Positions 28,999 through 41,485 are shown, counted from the stretch's first letter. The stretch: 64,000 nt of DNA from Lamellibrachia satsuma (GCA_033239005.1 BSQZ01000038.1:5687501-5751500); one strand, 5' to 3'. Numbers and translations are program-made. Notes: generated by a model from the sequence alone, not told the origin.

Positions 28999-29464
28999 AG
29001 AGCAACTAAGATGATTCCAGAATTAAGAGACCTTAGTTACGAAAGTCGCTTATTACAATGTGGTTTGACAACACTAGAGACCAGGAGACTAAGAGGAGAC
29101 CAAATAGTAGTGTTTAAAATAGTGAACGGTTATGAGGATGTTGATAGGAATATATTTTTCAAACTTAAAGAAGGCAGTAGAACCAGAGGACACAAAGCAG
29201 CATTAGTTAAGGAGCAGTGATGGTTGGACATGAGAAAGTACTCTTTCTCACAGAGGGTGATAAATGAATGGAACAAACTGCCAAATGATTGTGTTAATGC
29301 TAGTAGTGTGAATATGTTTAAAAATATAATTGACTTATATCTGATAAGGGCGGGCTACACATAGATGAGAAAATTGTTGGACTCTCGATAAGCCAATGGC
29401 TTCCTTGTCCACTTGCCATCTGGAACTTGTTGTTCGAGATGGCAGTCTTGTTAAATCTTGTTAA

Positions 29465-29876
29465 ATAATGTTTTATTCGTTTCTCTTATTTGCTATGCTC
29501 CTTGCATTTACAAGAACGTATTTAAATCCAGATACAGAGCTGTTTTCCGGACAAATCGCTGATGGTTTATGTGTACTAGTGGCCTCTAAATACCACTACA
29601 CCATGTGCTTCTAGTTTAAACAATGTTTACTATGTTTAACTCAAGACAAGGGACGACCTGCAGCAGATCGACATACGACTCAAGACTAGGAGCGACCTGC
29701 AACTGATCGACATACGACTCAAGACAAGGACCGACCTGCAACTGATCGACATACGACTCAAGACAAGGACCGACCTGCAGCAAATCGACATACGACTCAA
29801 GACAAGGGCCGACCTGCAACAGATCGAAGTACGACTCAAGACAAGGGACGACCTGCAGCAAATCGACATAAGACAT
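29465..29876 (+). repeat. End of unit C with a 6-unit 39-bp minisatellite
   Basis: After the LINE, unit C resumes (compare 12681-12830) and passes directly into six 39-bp units (29640-29876) of the 13045-13520 type, with some different variants (LIDIRLKTRTDL in the + frame). Homology with unit A ends here. Confidence 0.8.
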
Positions 29877-30405
29877 GTGACAGTGATAAACATATATTTA
29901 TGTAAAAATACAATGTGAATAAAAGTAACCTGTTGGCGGGGACATAGCCACTGTGCCTCTCACGTTAAATAAACAGGCTTTATGCATAGTCACATATACA
30001 TCGAAAATGTATCGACACGGATGTTATCAAACCGGTCGATATGGGTGTGTTCACTGTGATGATTCACTGGAGTGTGTCACGCGTGACCAGTCAAGCATGA
30101 CCAGTCACAGACATGGCAATGTTGTGCACCCAAACCATCCACGCTTCAATGTACTGGTAGTGTTGATGACACATACTGTCGTGGCAATCTCTCAAGAGGT
30201 GCGGCTTCACTCTCCCGTCACCGATTGTTTTCTTGTACGAGGGAGTGAACTACTCCAAACCAATTTTCCGGCACAGAATAAATAGCTAAGTTTTCCTCTT
30301 TCAATCCGTCTGCTGCACCCAGACAGTCAATCCACCGACACGTAATACTAAAATTCATCATTATTTGATCTATGACTCTAAATTAGTTGTTGAATAAATT
30401 CATTG
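29877..30405. other. Intergenic, nothing recognised
   Basis: Unique sequence on the far side of unit C. A 110-codon open frame (29953-30285, +) has no recognisable domain or repeat support and is probably chance. Confidence 0.5.
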
Positions 30406-30410
30406 GTTTT

Positions 30411-30560
<150 letters not shown>

Positions 30561-31555
30561 CTGGTGTTATCGTTGTAGTCGTTGAAACAAGTCCTTACAC
30601 GCGTTAGGTTTTAGTTTTGTATTGGTTGTAACGTGAACAAAGATAATGCGATGGTCAGAAAGACCTACAATACACGAGACACGTCAACAAACCGAATCTA
30701 CCAGTCACGCTGTTAATACGTCGAGTGTGTTTTACGCGGATACTCTGATTAAAGTACACACATTAAGACAGGCATGTTATTTACAAGGGTTGGTGTGAAA
30801 ACCCCTGGTGATACGAGGATGGGCAGGTAACATAACTACGCATACTAAGTTCATTTTTGAGTGGGGGATCCAGGCAGGCTCCCGTGTTCATACAAAATAA
30901 TTATAATAATTTAGCAATCACGAACTACCAACAACTGGAAGCAAATGACAGAAAAACGATGTTTACAACTCGCCATAAAAAGAAAAACAACAAACTCGTT
31001 ACGACTTCAAAAATATCGTACTAAACAAGCCAATGTAACATATGAAAAGCCCACGAACCTAGAAACCTACTAGTAGAATTAATTTATCCGGAAATCAACA
31101 GTACAACGACTTGTGACGAATAATTCAAGAACTTAGTATAATATGCACGTAACAGCCCGTTTCTTTATAACTCAAGTCCACCCGTTGATCGTGGCATTCT
31201 TCTCCCCGTTCACAAATGAGTCGCTGACACGATCAGCTATTTCGGTAACAAGGCGCCTTATAAAAGCGCCGTTCGTTGACTGACGGAGCAATAATAAGGT
31301 ATGCACCGTCGTCAACAGAAGCGTCTACTGAACGTTGCTGCGCTGCGCAATCGAGAGAAACATCCGGATTCGTAGTTTCGAACAAACGTATGTTTATAGT
31401 GTTTGCGAATGGTATACGGACATTCATCGTATTTGTATTGTTTGGAATACATTTATCAAGTGTGTTGTGTGTGAGGCGGGTTTTTACTTTATGCATTCTC
31501 ATATCAGATTTATGCCTACATCAGCCCCAACGCCCCAAACAATGTTTGTGTCTGA
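30561..31555. other. Intergenic, nothing recognised
   Basis: No long frame, repeat or element match to the rest of the window. Overlapping short frames at 31233-31610 on both strands are not convincing. Confidence 0.45.
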
Positions 31556-34072
31556 ACCACTAGCCACCACTAGCCACCACAGCCACCACAGCTACCACAT
31601 CCACCACTAGCCACCACAGCCACCACTAGCCACCACAACCACCACTAGCCAACACAGCCACCACTAGCCACCACAGCCAACACTAGCCACCACAGCCACC
31701 ACTAGCCACCACAGCCACCACTAGCCACTACAGCCACCACTAGCCACCACTAGCCACCACAGCCACCACAGCCACCACTAGCCACCACAACCACCACTAG
31801 CCAACACAGCCACCACTAGCCACCACTAGCCACTACAACCACCACTAGCCACCACTAGCCACCACAGCCACCACAGCCACCACTAGCCACCACAACCACC
31901 ACTAGCCAACACAGCCACCACTAGCCACCACAGCCACCACTAGCCACCACAGCCACCACTAGCCAACACAGCCACCACTAGCCACTACAGCCACCACTAG
32001 CCACCACTAGCCACCACAGCCACCACAGCCACCACTAGCCACCACAACCACCACTAGCCAACACAGCCACCACTAGCCACCACAGCCACCACTAGCCACT
32101 ACAACAACCACTAGCCACCACTAGCCACCACAGCCACCACAGCCACCACAGCCACCACTAGCCACCACAACCACCACTAGCCAACACAGCCACCACTAGC
32201 CACCACAGCCACCACTAGCCACCACAGCCACCACTAGCCACTACAGCCACCAATAGCCACCACTAGCCACAAATAGCCACAACTAGCCACCAATAGCCAC
32301 CACAGCCACCACTAGCCACCACATCCACCACTAGCCACCACATCCACCACAGCCACCACTAGCCACCACATCCACCACTAGCCACCACAGCCACCACTAG
32401 CCACCACAGCCACCACTAGCCACCACAGCCACCACTAGCCACCACATCCACCACTAGCCACCACAGCCACCACTAGCCACCACAGCCACCACTAGCCACC
32501 ACAGCCACCACTAGCCACAACAGCCACCACTAGCCACTACAACCACCACTAGCCACCACTAGCCACCACAGCCACCACTAGCCGCCACAGCGACCACTAG
32601 CCACCACAACCACCACTAGCCAACACAGCCACCACTAGCCACCACAGCCATCAGTAGCCACCACAGCCACCACTAGCCACCACTAGCCACCACTAGCCAC
32701 CACAGCCACCACTAGCCACCACAACCACCACTAGCCAACACAGCCACCACTAGCCACCACAGCCACCACTAGCCACCACTAGCCACTACAGCCACCACTA
32801 GCCACCACTAGCCACCACAGCCACCACAGCCACCACTAGCCACCACAACCACCACTAGCCAACACAGCCACCACTAGCCACCACAGCCACCACTAGCCAC
32901 CACAGCCACCACTAGCCACCACTAGCCACTACAGCCACCACTAGCCACCACTAGCCATCACTAGCCACCACTAGCCACCACAGCCACCACTAGCCACCAC
33001 AGCCACCACTAGCCACCACATCCACCACTAGCCACCACAGCCACCACATCCACCACAGCCACCACTAGCCACCACATCCACCACTAGCCACCACAGCCAC
33101 CACTATCCACCACTAGCCACCACTAGCCACCACAGCCACCACTAGCCACCACTATCCGCCACAGCCACCATTAGCCACCACTAACCACCACTAACCACCA
33201 CTAGCTGCCTCTAGCCACCACTAACCACCACTTGCCACCACAGCCACCAGTAGCCACCACTAACCACCACAGCCACCACAACCACCACCAGTCACCACAG
33301 CCACCACCAGTCACCACAGCCACCACCAGCCACAACAGCCACCAACAACCATCACTAGCTACCATAGCCACCACCAGCCGCCACAAGCCATCACAGCCAC
33401 CACTAGCCTCCACTAACCACCACAGCCACCACTAGCCACCACAGCCACCACTAAACACCACTAACCACCACTAACCACCACATCCACCACTATCCACCAC
33501 TAGCCACCACAGCCACCACAGCCACCACTAGCCACCACTAACCACCACTAACAACCACATCCACCACTAGCCACCACTAACCGCCACAGCCATTACTAGC
33601 CACCACTAATCACCACTAACCACCACTAGCTGCCACTAGCCACCACTAGCCACCACAAGCCACCACAGCCACCACTAGCCACCACTAGCCATCACCACCC
33701 ACCACCGGCCATCACAGCCACCACTAGCCACCACTAACCACCACAGCCACCACTAACCACCACTAGCCACTACTAACTACCACAGCCACCACTAACCACC
33801 ACAGCCACCACTAACCACCACAGCCACCACTAGCCACCACTAGCCACTACAGCCACCACTAGCCACCAGTAGCCACCACAGCCACCACTAGCCACCACTA
33901 ACCACCACAGCCACCACTATCCACCACTAACCACCACAGCCACCACAGCCACCACTAACCACCACAGCCACCACAGCCACCACTAGCCACCACTAACCAC
34001 CACAGCCACCACTAGCCACCACTAACCATCACAACCACCACTAGCCACCACCAGCCATCACAGCCACCACTC
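31556..34072. repeat. 2.5-kb minisatellite of 9/10-bp units (AGCCACCAC / AGCCACCACT)
   Basis: Some 260 short units of AGCCACCAC alternating irregularly with AGCCACCACT, with AACC and ATCC variants. There is higher-order periodicity in blocks of roughly 100-130 bp (repeated AACCACCACTAGCCAACACA). The right third (33100 on) is more diverged. CTAG occurs at nearly every long unit. No gene. Confidence 0.95.
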
Positions 34073-34969
34073 GAGCTGCAGTCTAATGTTCAAAGTATCG
34101 CGAAGAAATCAAGAAATGTTGGTTCACCAAGAGAGAATTATTGAAATATTTATTTAATATATATATATAAGTGTAAGGTAAGCCGGTTGGAATGTTTTCA
34201 TTGGGAAATTTCCTCTTCGATGAAAGAGAGAATTATCAGGTTTAATTGGTGCACAAAGAGAGAAAAATTACATTATTCTACGGACAGAGAGAGAAATAAA
34301 CAGAGGTATTTGCAAGGCACACACATGTGTACCTCAATATAGGGAGTACCCCCCCACCCGGGCCACGTACACTGTACATCGATGTAGCCGATGTCGTCTA
34401 TGTCGTTAGATTGGTGGGAATAAATCGATTGTATTATTCATGCATTTAGACTGAAAATAAAGGGATGACAATGTGACAATGTGACAAATTGAGAATGGAA
34501 GCCTGTATAATGTTAACTCTTAAAGTTAACTGCCATAGAGTAATTAGCAAGTGTTCGCTATCCACGTATGGCTTGTGTTTATCTAAATTTAGCGTAGACA
34601 TCCACATTGGTTCAGAGAAAAAAGCACGGTTACATCATAAACCAAATACCAAAACATAATATAAATGAAGTCTTGTTAAATAGCCAGTTCAGAAAAGAAA
34701 TGTCTAGCAATGTTCAGAAATATGTCATTTCATTGCATTTATAAAAGTGCTGTAGTAGAAGTTTCGTAGCACAATTTAAATAGAATATTCACGCTTTAGC
34801 GTATATTGAATAATAGAATCGGAAGAACTGGTCAATATTCATCTATGTTTAATAGGAATTCAAGTTAGGCAATATCCGTATGCGCTATCCAAGTTCAGCA
34901 GTAATCTTAATCTATTGTTACAACTTCGTTTTGTAAATGCCCCATGTATTTGTGTAGGTTTGTAGAGAG
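34073..34969. promoter_or_regulatory. Upstream region of the LRR gene
   Basis: AT-rich, repeat-poor sequence between the minisatellite and the LRR start codon. I see no clear TATA box at a fixed distance or any motif I can name. It is listed because the gene is single-exon and its promoter should lie here. Confidence 0.3.
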
Positions 34970-36331
34970 ATGGCGCTAGTAATCAGTGCGTCACGTGACG
35001 TCGTACAAACGATGATGCTGGCGACAATGTTGTTGTGCGGGTGGACCGCGGCGTCAGACGGATGTCCAAGTGGGTGCTACTGTGACGAGGGTCTGGAGGA
35101 CGTCAGCTGCTTCGATATAGGTTCTTTCCCAACAGGACTTCCCACAACAATGAAGAAGGTTACGATAATGAGGAGCAATCTTATCGAAATTCCCAGCGGC
35201 GCTTTCGACAATTGCCCAAACTTAACGTATCTAACTTTCGTTGATGTGACAATTGGAACCATCCGACGACGAGCATTTTACCGCATTGGACGAGGGATAC
35301 CCGATAAAGCGTTGATGATAAGTAAGGTCACTATTGAAAACATTGAAAGTGGAGCATTTGAAGAACTCGAAGAGTTCAACTCTATATTCATATCCGATGC
35401 GAAAATGTCCAACATTTCAAGTGGTGCGTTCTCGAAATTAAGCAACATTACAACTGTTTCGATAGTATCCGTCAATATACCCATAATGCATTCGTCTACG
35501 TTTAAAGACTTCAACAATGTTACAGAATTCACCGTGGCGCGTTCTGCTTTCGATATTATCGAACATGAAGCAATGTCAAATTTCATCCAAATGGGAAACT
35601 TTCTTTTTTTCGACTTTGTTATCGGCTCCTTGGGTAGCCGCTTCCTGACACTGCAATATGCGGATAATGTCAACATTTTTCGCAATCACTTCGGCCTGTG
35701 GGAGAAATGTGCATTTTGCGGCGTCAGCGCTACCAAAGTCAACATTTTCAATAATGTCGTAAACGGCAGCGAAGGAAATGTCTTCAGCGGTATGAGCGGC
35801 GTGAAATCGTTGACTGTTTTCAGAAACACCATTCCTTTAATTGTTGCTCGATTCTTTCCGTTTGATTTTGTGTATTTTGTATTCTTAGACAACAAAGTGA
35901 AAACCATCTTGTGCGAGCAATCTGGCACGGATTATCCACAATCCATTAAATATTCAATCGTTAGGAACGATGTGACTTGCGACTGTCGACTAAACTGGAT
36001 GTGGATGACGTGGAGCCAGACTCTGGCAGCGCACGTCCTTACGCCCGGGTTTGTCTGTTCAGGACCGGACGAGGACAGACAAAGCCTGTCGGACTTCTTC
36101 AACAAAGTGTCTACGTCTATGATCACGCCGCCGTGCAACGGACTCGAGGCAGTTAACGACTGTAGCGCGTCTACTACTAATGCCGGGCTCGAGACATCTA
36201 CGAATGCTGGACGAGAGACATCTACGGATGTTGGACGAGATACATCTACAGATACCAAAGCGTCAGCGGTCATGAGCAAGGCTGGTTGGATTTCTGTCCT
36301 TGCCGTCGTTCTCACTGTGATGGCCTCGTAA
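34970..36331 (+). CDS. Secreted/GPI-type leucine-rich-repeat protein (453 aa, single exon)
   Basis: The most convincing complete host gene. Residues 1-29 form a signal peptide (hydrophobic TMMLATMLLCGW). An LRRNT cap follows with C32, C36, C38 and C47 (CPSGCYC). Degenerate LRRs run to about 330 with repeated SGAF/RRAF/HSSTF elements. The LRRCT cap has C337, C339, C363 and C389 (TCDCRLNW). The stalk holds three 8-residue repeats (404-427: NAGLETST, NAGRETST, DVGRDTST). A hydrophobic C-terminus (WISVLAVVLTVMAS) with no cytoplasmic tail fits a GPI signal. Several N-x-S/T sites are present. This order is that of cell-surface LRR proteins including lamprey VLRs and VLR-like invertebrate proteins. 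Similarity in layout does not prove immune function. The start is an ATG in the context GAGAGATGGCG. Confidence 0.85.
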   Translation: MALVISASRDVVQTMMLATMLLCGWTAASDGCPSGCYCDEGLEDVSCFDIGSFPTGLPTTMKKVTIMRSNLIEIPSGAFDNCPNLTYLTFVDVTIGTIRRRAFYRIGRGIPDKALMISKVTIENIESGAFEELEEFNSIFISDAKMSNISSGAFSKLSNITTVSIVSVNIPIMHSSTFKDFNNVTEFTVARSAFDIIEHEAMSNFIQMGNFLFFDFVIGSLGSRFLTLQYADNVNIFRNHFGLWEKCAFCGVSATKVNIFNNVVNGSEGNVFSGMSGVKSLTVFRNTIPLIVARFFPFDFVYFVFLDNKVKTILCEQSGTDYPQSIKYSIVRNDVTCDCRLNWMWMTWSQTLAAHVLTPGFVCSGPDEDRQSLSDFFNKVSTSMITPPCNGLEAVNDCSASTTNAGLETSTNAGRETSTDVGRDTSTDTKASAVMSKAGWISVLAVVLTVMAS

Positions 36332-36598
36332 AAGACGTTTAAACCGGACGACACAAACAATGCTTTGAAATGGAAAACACGCTTTCATTGATACTGTTTC
36401 CCCAAAAAAGTTTACTGTATTCGGAAAATATTTGAATAGCTGTATATCACGATGCAAACTGTCAATTGTAACAAATACACTATAGTTAGTGAAGCACAAT
36501 CTGAAACACTAACATTGTAATTATGGTACAATATATTCACGTTTGTGTACAATTAATAATGTGTGTACTACACGTGTCCCTAAGGAATAACGCATGTT

Positions 36599-36604
36599 AA
36601 TAAA
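36599..36604 (+). terminator. Candidate poly(A) signal of the LRR gene
   Basis: AATAAA about 270 bp after the LRR stop codon, followed by a GT-rich stretch (GTGTGTACTACAC). Position and context fit; no cDNA evidence. Confidence 0.5.
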
Positions 36605-37330
36605 GTGTGTACTACACACTAAGGAATAAGGCATGTATGGAACTGTTTGAACAAATCCCAGCACGTTTCTTATAGCAAGAGTCCACTATATGTGACTTAT
36701 CCTGGCTGGTAATTTTTCACAGAGGCTTTACTTGTTATATACAGTTGTGGATGAGAAACTCCATGATATGATCGCATCACAAAGATGATGGGTCTGGCAT
36801 TGCGATTACCTGTAACAAAAGTACTAGTTTGCTATGTGCGATTACATAGGGAACTGACACGTTTATATAGGCCTATTATCAGCTGTGTTGCTGTTTGAAC
36901 CTGGATGTAGCATCGAGTCGTTTATACCAGTCCACCAGCCGCCGTGGCAGTGGTGAGATAATGAGTGGCGCCACTGGTGGGGAGTGTGACTTCAAACACG
37001 CTTCGTACGGTGGAGCTGTCTTTCTGACGTAACTGTCCATAGACATGAAAATCGCTTTTATATATTTATGCGTCATGTGCTAATTGTCTTGTTGCCAAGG
37101 ATATTTTGCAGTTGCGAATGACAACATATTCAGATACAGTTCTTGAGATTAAAGATCGGGTAGGAATCGCTGTATTTTTACTTTTATATGACAATCATTA
37201 TTGGTTGTCGAGTGCATCTAGAACTTGGTTTACCCAAAGTTATTCATTGGACGGAATTTAAATTTGTTATTGTATATAAAGAAATGTGTCAACAAATTGG
37301 TTCAAAAGATGTATAGTGACTTCGTTGGAG
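36605..37330. other. Intergenic, nothing recognised
   Basis: Unique sequence downstream of the LRR gene. No long frame or repeat seen. Confidence 0.45.
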
Positions 37331-37334
37331 ATTT

Positions 37335-37575
37335 CCGCAGAGTCAAAACAACGGTTACGTATGTGCACGTTTCACGTAGATTACGTAACTCAGAACAATA
37401 TGAGTTCGTAGTTACGTACAATTGTTAACAACGTTGTGTCATCTACGATTGTTCCGAGTTTCGTGATCTAGGGGCGTACAGTTGTCAATGCCATTGTCCT
37501 ACAAAAACTTGACCGGGTACTGCAAGGAGTCATAAACTCTGCATTGGCTGCATTTTCTTCCGAGCAACGGATAGT
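37335..37575. repeat. Dispersed repeat related to acetyltransferase intron 1 (short copy)
   Basis: ACGTAGATTACGTAACTC, TACGTACAATTGTT and the end GCATTGGCTGCATTTTC match, in order, the segment in intron 1 of copies A and B and the ends of the 15.8-16.77 kb repeat. No minisatellite core in this copy. Confidence 0.7.
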
Positions 37576-37659
37576 ATTTTCTATGATGTAACTTGTGACT
37601 TTATTTGTCTCTGTGTTCTCTCATATCTCGGCCAGGTTCGCGTGTATGTGACTGCTTTT

Positions 37660-38312
37660 TGTAGGCTCGAGGGCCATACGGATGGTTCGTACATTAAAAA
37701 CATATCGAAATTCCCCGGCGGTTTGGAAATATTAAGAAGGAACTTATGTAGTCTTTTGACGTAGCTCGAAACAATGTTAGCACGTAGTTCCGTATAATTA
37801 TTCGCAACGCTGCGCTTGTTTTCTACAAATGTTCCGAGTTATGCGATCTCCACCAAACGTCCACACGCGGTCCATCGTACTGTACGAACGCTCCGTGAAT
37901 CGGGTAGTTGCACATGGGTTTCTCGGACAGTTCTACATGCATTTCTCGGACAGTTGTACATGGGTTTCTCGGACAGTTGTACATGGTTTTCTCGGGCAGT
38001 TGTACATAGGGTTCTCGGGCAGTTGTACATACATTTCTCGGAGAGTTGTACATTGGTTTCTCGGACAGTTGTACATGGTTTTCTCGGACAGTTGTACATG
38101 GTTTTCTCGGACAGTTGTACATGGGTTTCTCGGACAGTTGTACATGGGTTTCTCGGGCAGTTGTACATAGGGTTCTCGGGCAGTTGTACATACATTTCTC
38201 GGAGAGTTGTACATTGGTTTCTCGGGCGTGAAGTTGTATTTATCATTGTCAGTTGCATTGCCCTGCACAAACTTGTCTGGTTGTGCAAAGTTCTTGCAAT
38301 GGTTGCATTTTC
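37660..38312. repeat. Dispersed repeat with a 23-bp minisatellite core
   Basis: The outer parts (GGATGGTTCGTACATTAA, TTCCCCGG, TGACGTAGCTCG on the left; TTGCAATGGTTGCATTTTCC on the right) are those of the 15.8-16.77 kb repeat. The core (37919-38225) is about 13 units of 23 bp (TTCTCGGACAGTTGTACATG). As 23 is not a multiple of three, one frame cycles through all three translations, so the open frames on both strands are not gene evidence. Confidence 0.8.
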
Positions 38313-38640
38313 CCCTTGGTCGGGGTGATGCCACATCATTTAATATATTCCATAGTTAACCCCTCATTCTGTAATTCCATCCCACTGTTCACTCCTGGCC
38401 TTTTGAGATGTTTATAATTGTCTTTCCATCTTAATGTCGGGCTTCCTCTTCTCCTTCTACCAGCCTCTTTTGTTTCCCACGCTCTCTTTGTTAGTCTCTA
38501 TTCACTCATTCTCAGCACGTCTCCTGTCCATCGCAATCTACTCCCCACTACCTTCATGTGCAGGTGTGTCTTCATTCGTTCCAATGTCCACCCGTATCTG
38601 TTGCCAGTTACTCATGTATACTGCTGACTGAATTGTGGCA
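38313..38640 (-). pseudogene. LINE ORF2 C-terminal remnant
   Basis: The minus strand reads KRAWETKEAGRRRRGSPTLR, then a W-K-D stretch and RPGVNSGMELQNEG, resembling the basic C-terminal tail (GRP/GSP-x-x-RW) of many LINE ORF2 proteins. No RT catalytic part is present. Short and diverged, so the clade is not assigned. Confidence 0.45.
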
Positions 38641-39191
38641 ACGTGGAGTGAACGGAATCACCAAAGTTTCGAAACAGCAGTGGCAGGTTTCGAACGACGG
38701 TTTAAAAGCTACGGAACTGCCCCCATTCTAATCACACTAAGTTCAGTTTCTAGTTACGAAAGGAATGAATCGATCGACGGGTGGACTGAAGTTCGATAGG
38801 AAATTGTACTCAATCTACTGACAGTGATGTGTTAATCCAGTCCACCCTTTCTAAACCTGGGACGCAACAGAATGTTCGTTGTAAGTTCAACAAAAATACT
38901 ACTATAAGTAAGTATTGGCATATTAGGTATTTACCAAAACCACCTCGTGCAAGACTGTCGTATTGAAAGTGTCACAAAGTGTAATAATAAAAAATAATAC
39001 TAATTAATAATAATAAACAGTTCCTACCTACTGTAGATTTGGGATTATACCTGGACTAATCATAATGTTATTACAGGCATGAGTTGCATATCGATATGTG
39101 TATAACACACACGCACACGCACGCACCCACGCAAACAAACGCCCACAAACGCACACACACACACACAGAAACACAAGCACACACGCACGCA

Positions 39192-39223
<32 letters not shown>

Positions 39224-39258
39224 CACCACCACCACTACCACACACGCACACACATTCG
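38641..39258. repeat. Intergenic with a (CACACG)n-rich tract
   Basis: 39100-39258 is a mixed CA/CG purine-pyrimidine tract (CACGCACGCA, CACACACA, CCACCACCAC). The sequence before it shows nothing recognisable. Confidence 0.75.
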
Positions 39259-39455
39259 AAGAATGTGTTTACTTACGTCATTACGTTTTGTGGATAGAGC
39301 GGATAAAGAAGACGTTGCACAAGTCTTACCAGGTTGATACAGACTGCGTTGGACACAGCAACTGATGTGTGTAATATGGGCAGTGTGCTCTGGGTGCAAG
39401 TGGACAGTCGTAACGAAGGTCAGGGGGCACCCGAACACATGAGCAGTCAATCAGG
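39259..39455. repeat. Isolated fragment of the tandem unit (fourth copy)
   Basis: Matches 11990-12215 (unit A) and 20290-20520 (unit C): TTACTTACGTCATTACGTTT, GTTGATACAGACTGCGTTGG, AGTGTGCTC and GGTCAGGGGGCACCCGAAC. Together with 37.3-38.3 kb it shows that parts of the unit also exist in the region between C and B. Confidence 0.75.
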
Positions 39456-40440
39456 TCCCTGAGAAACAAAACATTTGTCTAGTATCTAGCACGGACAAGA
39501 GGTGAGGAAAGAAGTCCTCTCTACAGATCGTGTTTAGTTACGGGTTCCATGAATTCTCAACTTAGCTCATCAGACAAATGAGGAGCCGTACATTTATCTT
39601 GAATAGACAGTTCAAATGAAATTCCAAGGCGGACGTGACTACTACGATTGAAATACGCCCCAACAATGTGTATATGGCGACGAATACCGGTGGCACTTGG
39701 AAGGCTTGACGCTCCGTTTAAGTAATAAGTGGTCCACCGCCTCTACTCGATTGAAATACCTCATACGTGCCGGGTGACCAGGAGACCAGGTCCGTGTTAA
39801 GCGAGCCGCTTATACATGTTAGATGGGTATTTGTGTAACATTAAAGAAGAAGTAGAACACGAACTGGGTGGATTCTTTTTAAAAATAGAACTTTGAACAA
39901 GTCCAGTAAAACTAAGTAGTAAACAGTGTCAGAACCGTGTACGTCTTGTAAATAACCAGTAGTATGCGGATTGGCAGTTTATGTTGACGCGATGAACAGA
40001 CAGAACAAACATTTCCACACTGCATTCCGAACAGAAGTTGCCAAGTTGCTGTAACAATAATAGTAATAATAATAATGATAATAATAAAAACACTAATAAA
40101 AATAGTAAAAAATAAAAATAACACTAATATATTACTACTAATAATATGATACATTTGTTATCTGAACCTTACCTTTATGGTCGCGTGTTGGAATCCCGTA
40201 TGAAATGTGTACTTCTGTTTTATTCTAGACTGCGGTACACTTTCGAGGCAATGTACGATTTTGACACAGTGTCGTTGGACATAAGATAGTTTAGTGGGTT
40301 TACAGTGTTCGCCTAAACGTCTGTAGATCCTTAGAGGAGCGCACAGTAACACGATAGCAGGGTTTACAGTGATCGCCTAAACGTCTGTAGATCCTTAGAG
40401 GAGTGCACAGTAACACGCAGCCGATAGCAGAATCTGACAT
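39456..40440. other. Intergenic; one ~62-bp tandem duplication
   Basis: 40297-40358 and 40359-40423 are a near-identical direct duplication (GGGTTTACAGTG to CACAGTAACACG). The rest shows nothing recognisable. An AT/ATA tract lies near 40050-40145. Confidence 0.6.
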
Positions 40441-40464
40441 TACAGGTATGTTAAATTAGTAATT

Positions 40465-40570
40465 GAGGTGACATTCTGGAAACGCCCTGGCCTAGGCGTA
40501 TAAATATTTGGCGAAGTCCGGTCATTTTGAGGGTCAGCGCGTTTGCGACATGACTAAAAGAGCCAGAGGT
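40465..40570 (+). promoter_or_regulatory. Promoter plus first coding exon cassette, copy 1
   Basis: In order: a TATA box TATAAATA (40499-40506), a predicted start region about 25-30 bp later, a short leader, ATG at 40550 encoding MTKRAR plus one base (40550-40568), and a consensus splice donor AG|GTAAGTG at 40569. Two diverged copies lie at 46.3 and 49.3 kb. Only this copy keeps a canonical TATA box. The downstream exons are not identified. Confidence 0.5.
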
Positions 40571-40574
40571 AAGT

Positions 40575-41028
40575 GATTGTTATTCGAAACACGCATGCAT
40601 TACATTATCTAAGCACGCAAATATATAGCGCCAACATTATTTAATCTGATCAGCGATTCCTAGCGAATTTCATTTGATGTATATGTATCGGTTAAAGGTA
40701 TTTCGTAGCCTGGTAGATGGCGACACTTGATTGGAATCTGCGTTCGATTAGCCCCTATTATATGGGCTCCGTGATGTGGCGCCACTGTTTGCCGCATAAA
40801 CGAGTGCCTGGAATCAGAGTATACTTTAAACGTGACGAGTTTCATTGCATGCCGGCCCTCAGTATATATATATATATGAAAAACATTTTATTGTACACTT
40901 TTATTGTAGTATCAAATAATTGTTACACCAGATACACAGAGAAATGGTGATAAGATAAGAGGAACAGATGTCATGCGACTCACTGGACTCACACAATCTC
41001 CCAGAGTGTAGACTGTATGTATTTGTTT
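40575..41028. other. Intergenic, nothing recognised
   Basis: Would be intron 1 of the MTKRAR gene if that gene is real. No exon recognised in it. Confidence 0.4.
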
Positions 41029-41485
41029 TAATTAAAATTGAATTGAAATCCTTTATTGTCCATTAAATGTATCACATCAAATGGAAATTTTCCTTTGGGT
41101 TCGCACTGTTAAGGTATAAACAGTAAGACAAATGATTAATATATAATAAAAATAAAACATATAAAACATGTTAGTGAGTACCGTACATCATCGCTATCCC
41201 ATCAATTCAATTTCAGTACACGCGTGTCCACACACAATTGCTTAATCAGCTGATCCGTGACTTCCTTGGACATGATATACAACAGCAAGTTCAGGCACTA
41301 GAATTTAATATGCTTATGGCTGACGGAACAAAAAGATCTCTTGTAATAGTTTTTGTGTGCCAGGGACATTCTGAGACGTCGACCAGACGGGAGAGTTTCA
41401 AAAGCAGAATTGAGTGGATGAGTGGAATCATGGTGAATTTGAACAGCTTTCCTTCTCAAAGCTGATAAAGATCACACAGCTACAG

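Larger units (their letters stand above)
25799..29464 (+). mobile_element. CR1-like non-LTR retrotransposon with esterase-type ORF1
   Basis: Bounded by a 6-bp target-site duplication ATAATG (25793-25798 and 29465-29470); unit A at 12681-12686 shows the empty site. It contains an ORF1 with an SGNH/esterase-like domain, an endonuclease in two frames, an almost intact RT, and a 3' end made of two TCTTGTTAAA-type octamers. The two other CR1-like pieces in the window (3911-4365, 8650-10135) have the same 3' end. Confidence 0.9.

Noticed and set aside
29953..30285. 110-codon frame downstream of unit C
   Set aside because: No recognisable domain, no repeat in other copies, weak start; could be chance.
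37816..38339. Cysteine-rich repeat protein (CTWVSRTVVHGFLGQLYMGF) in several frames
   Set aside because: A 23-bp repeat without stops is open in all frames on both strands; the three-frame cycling shows it is not selected as protein.
39084..39365. His/Thr-rich (HTHTHARTHA) or Cys/Val-rich frames
   Set aside because: Translations of a CA/CG simple repeat.
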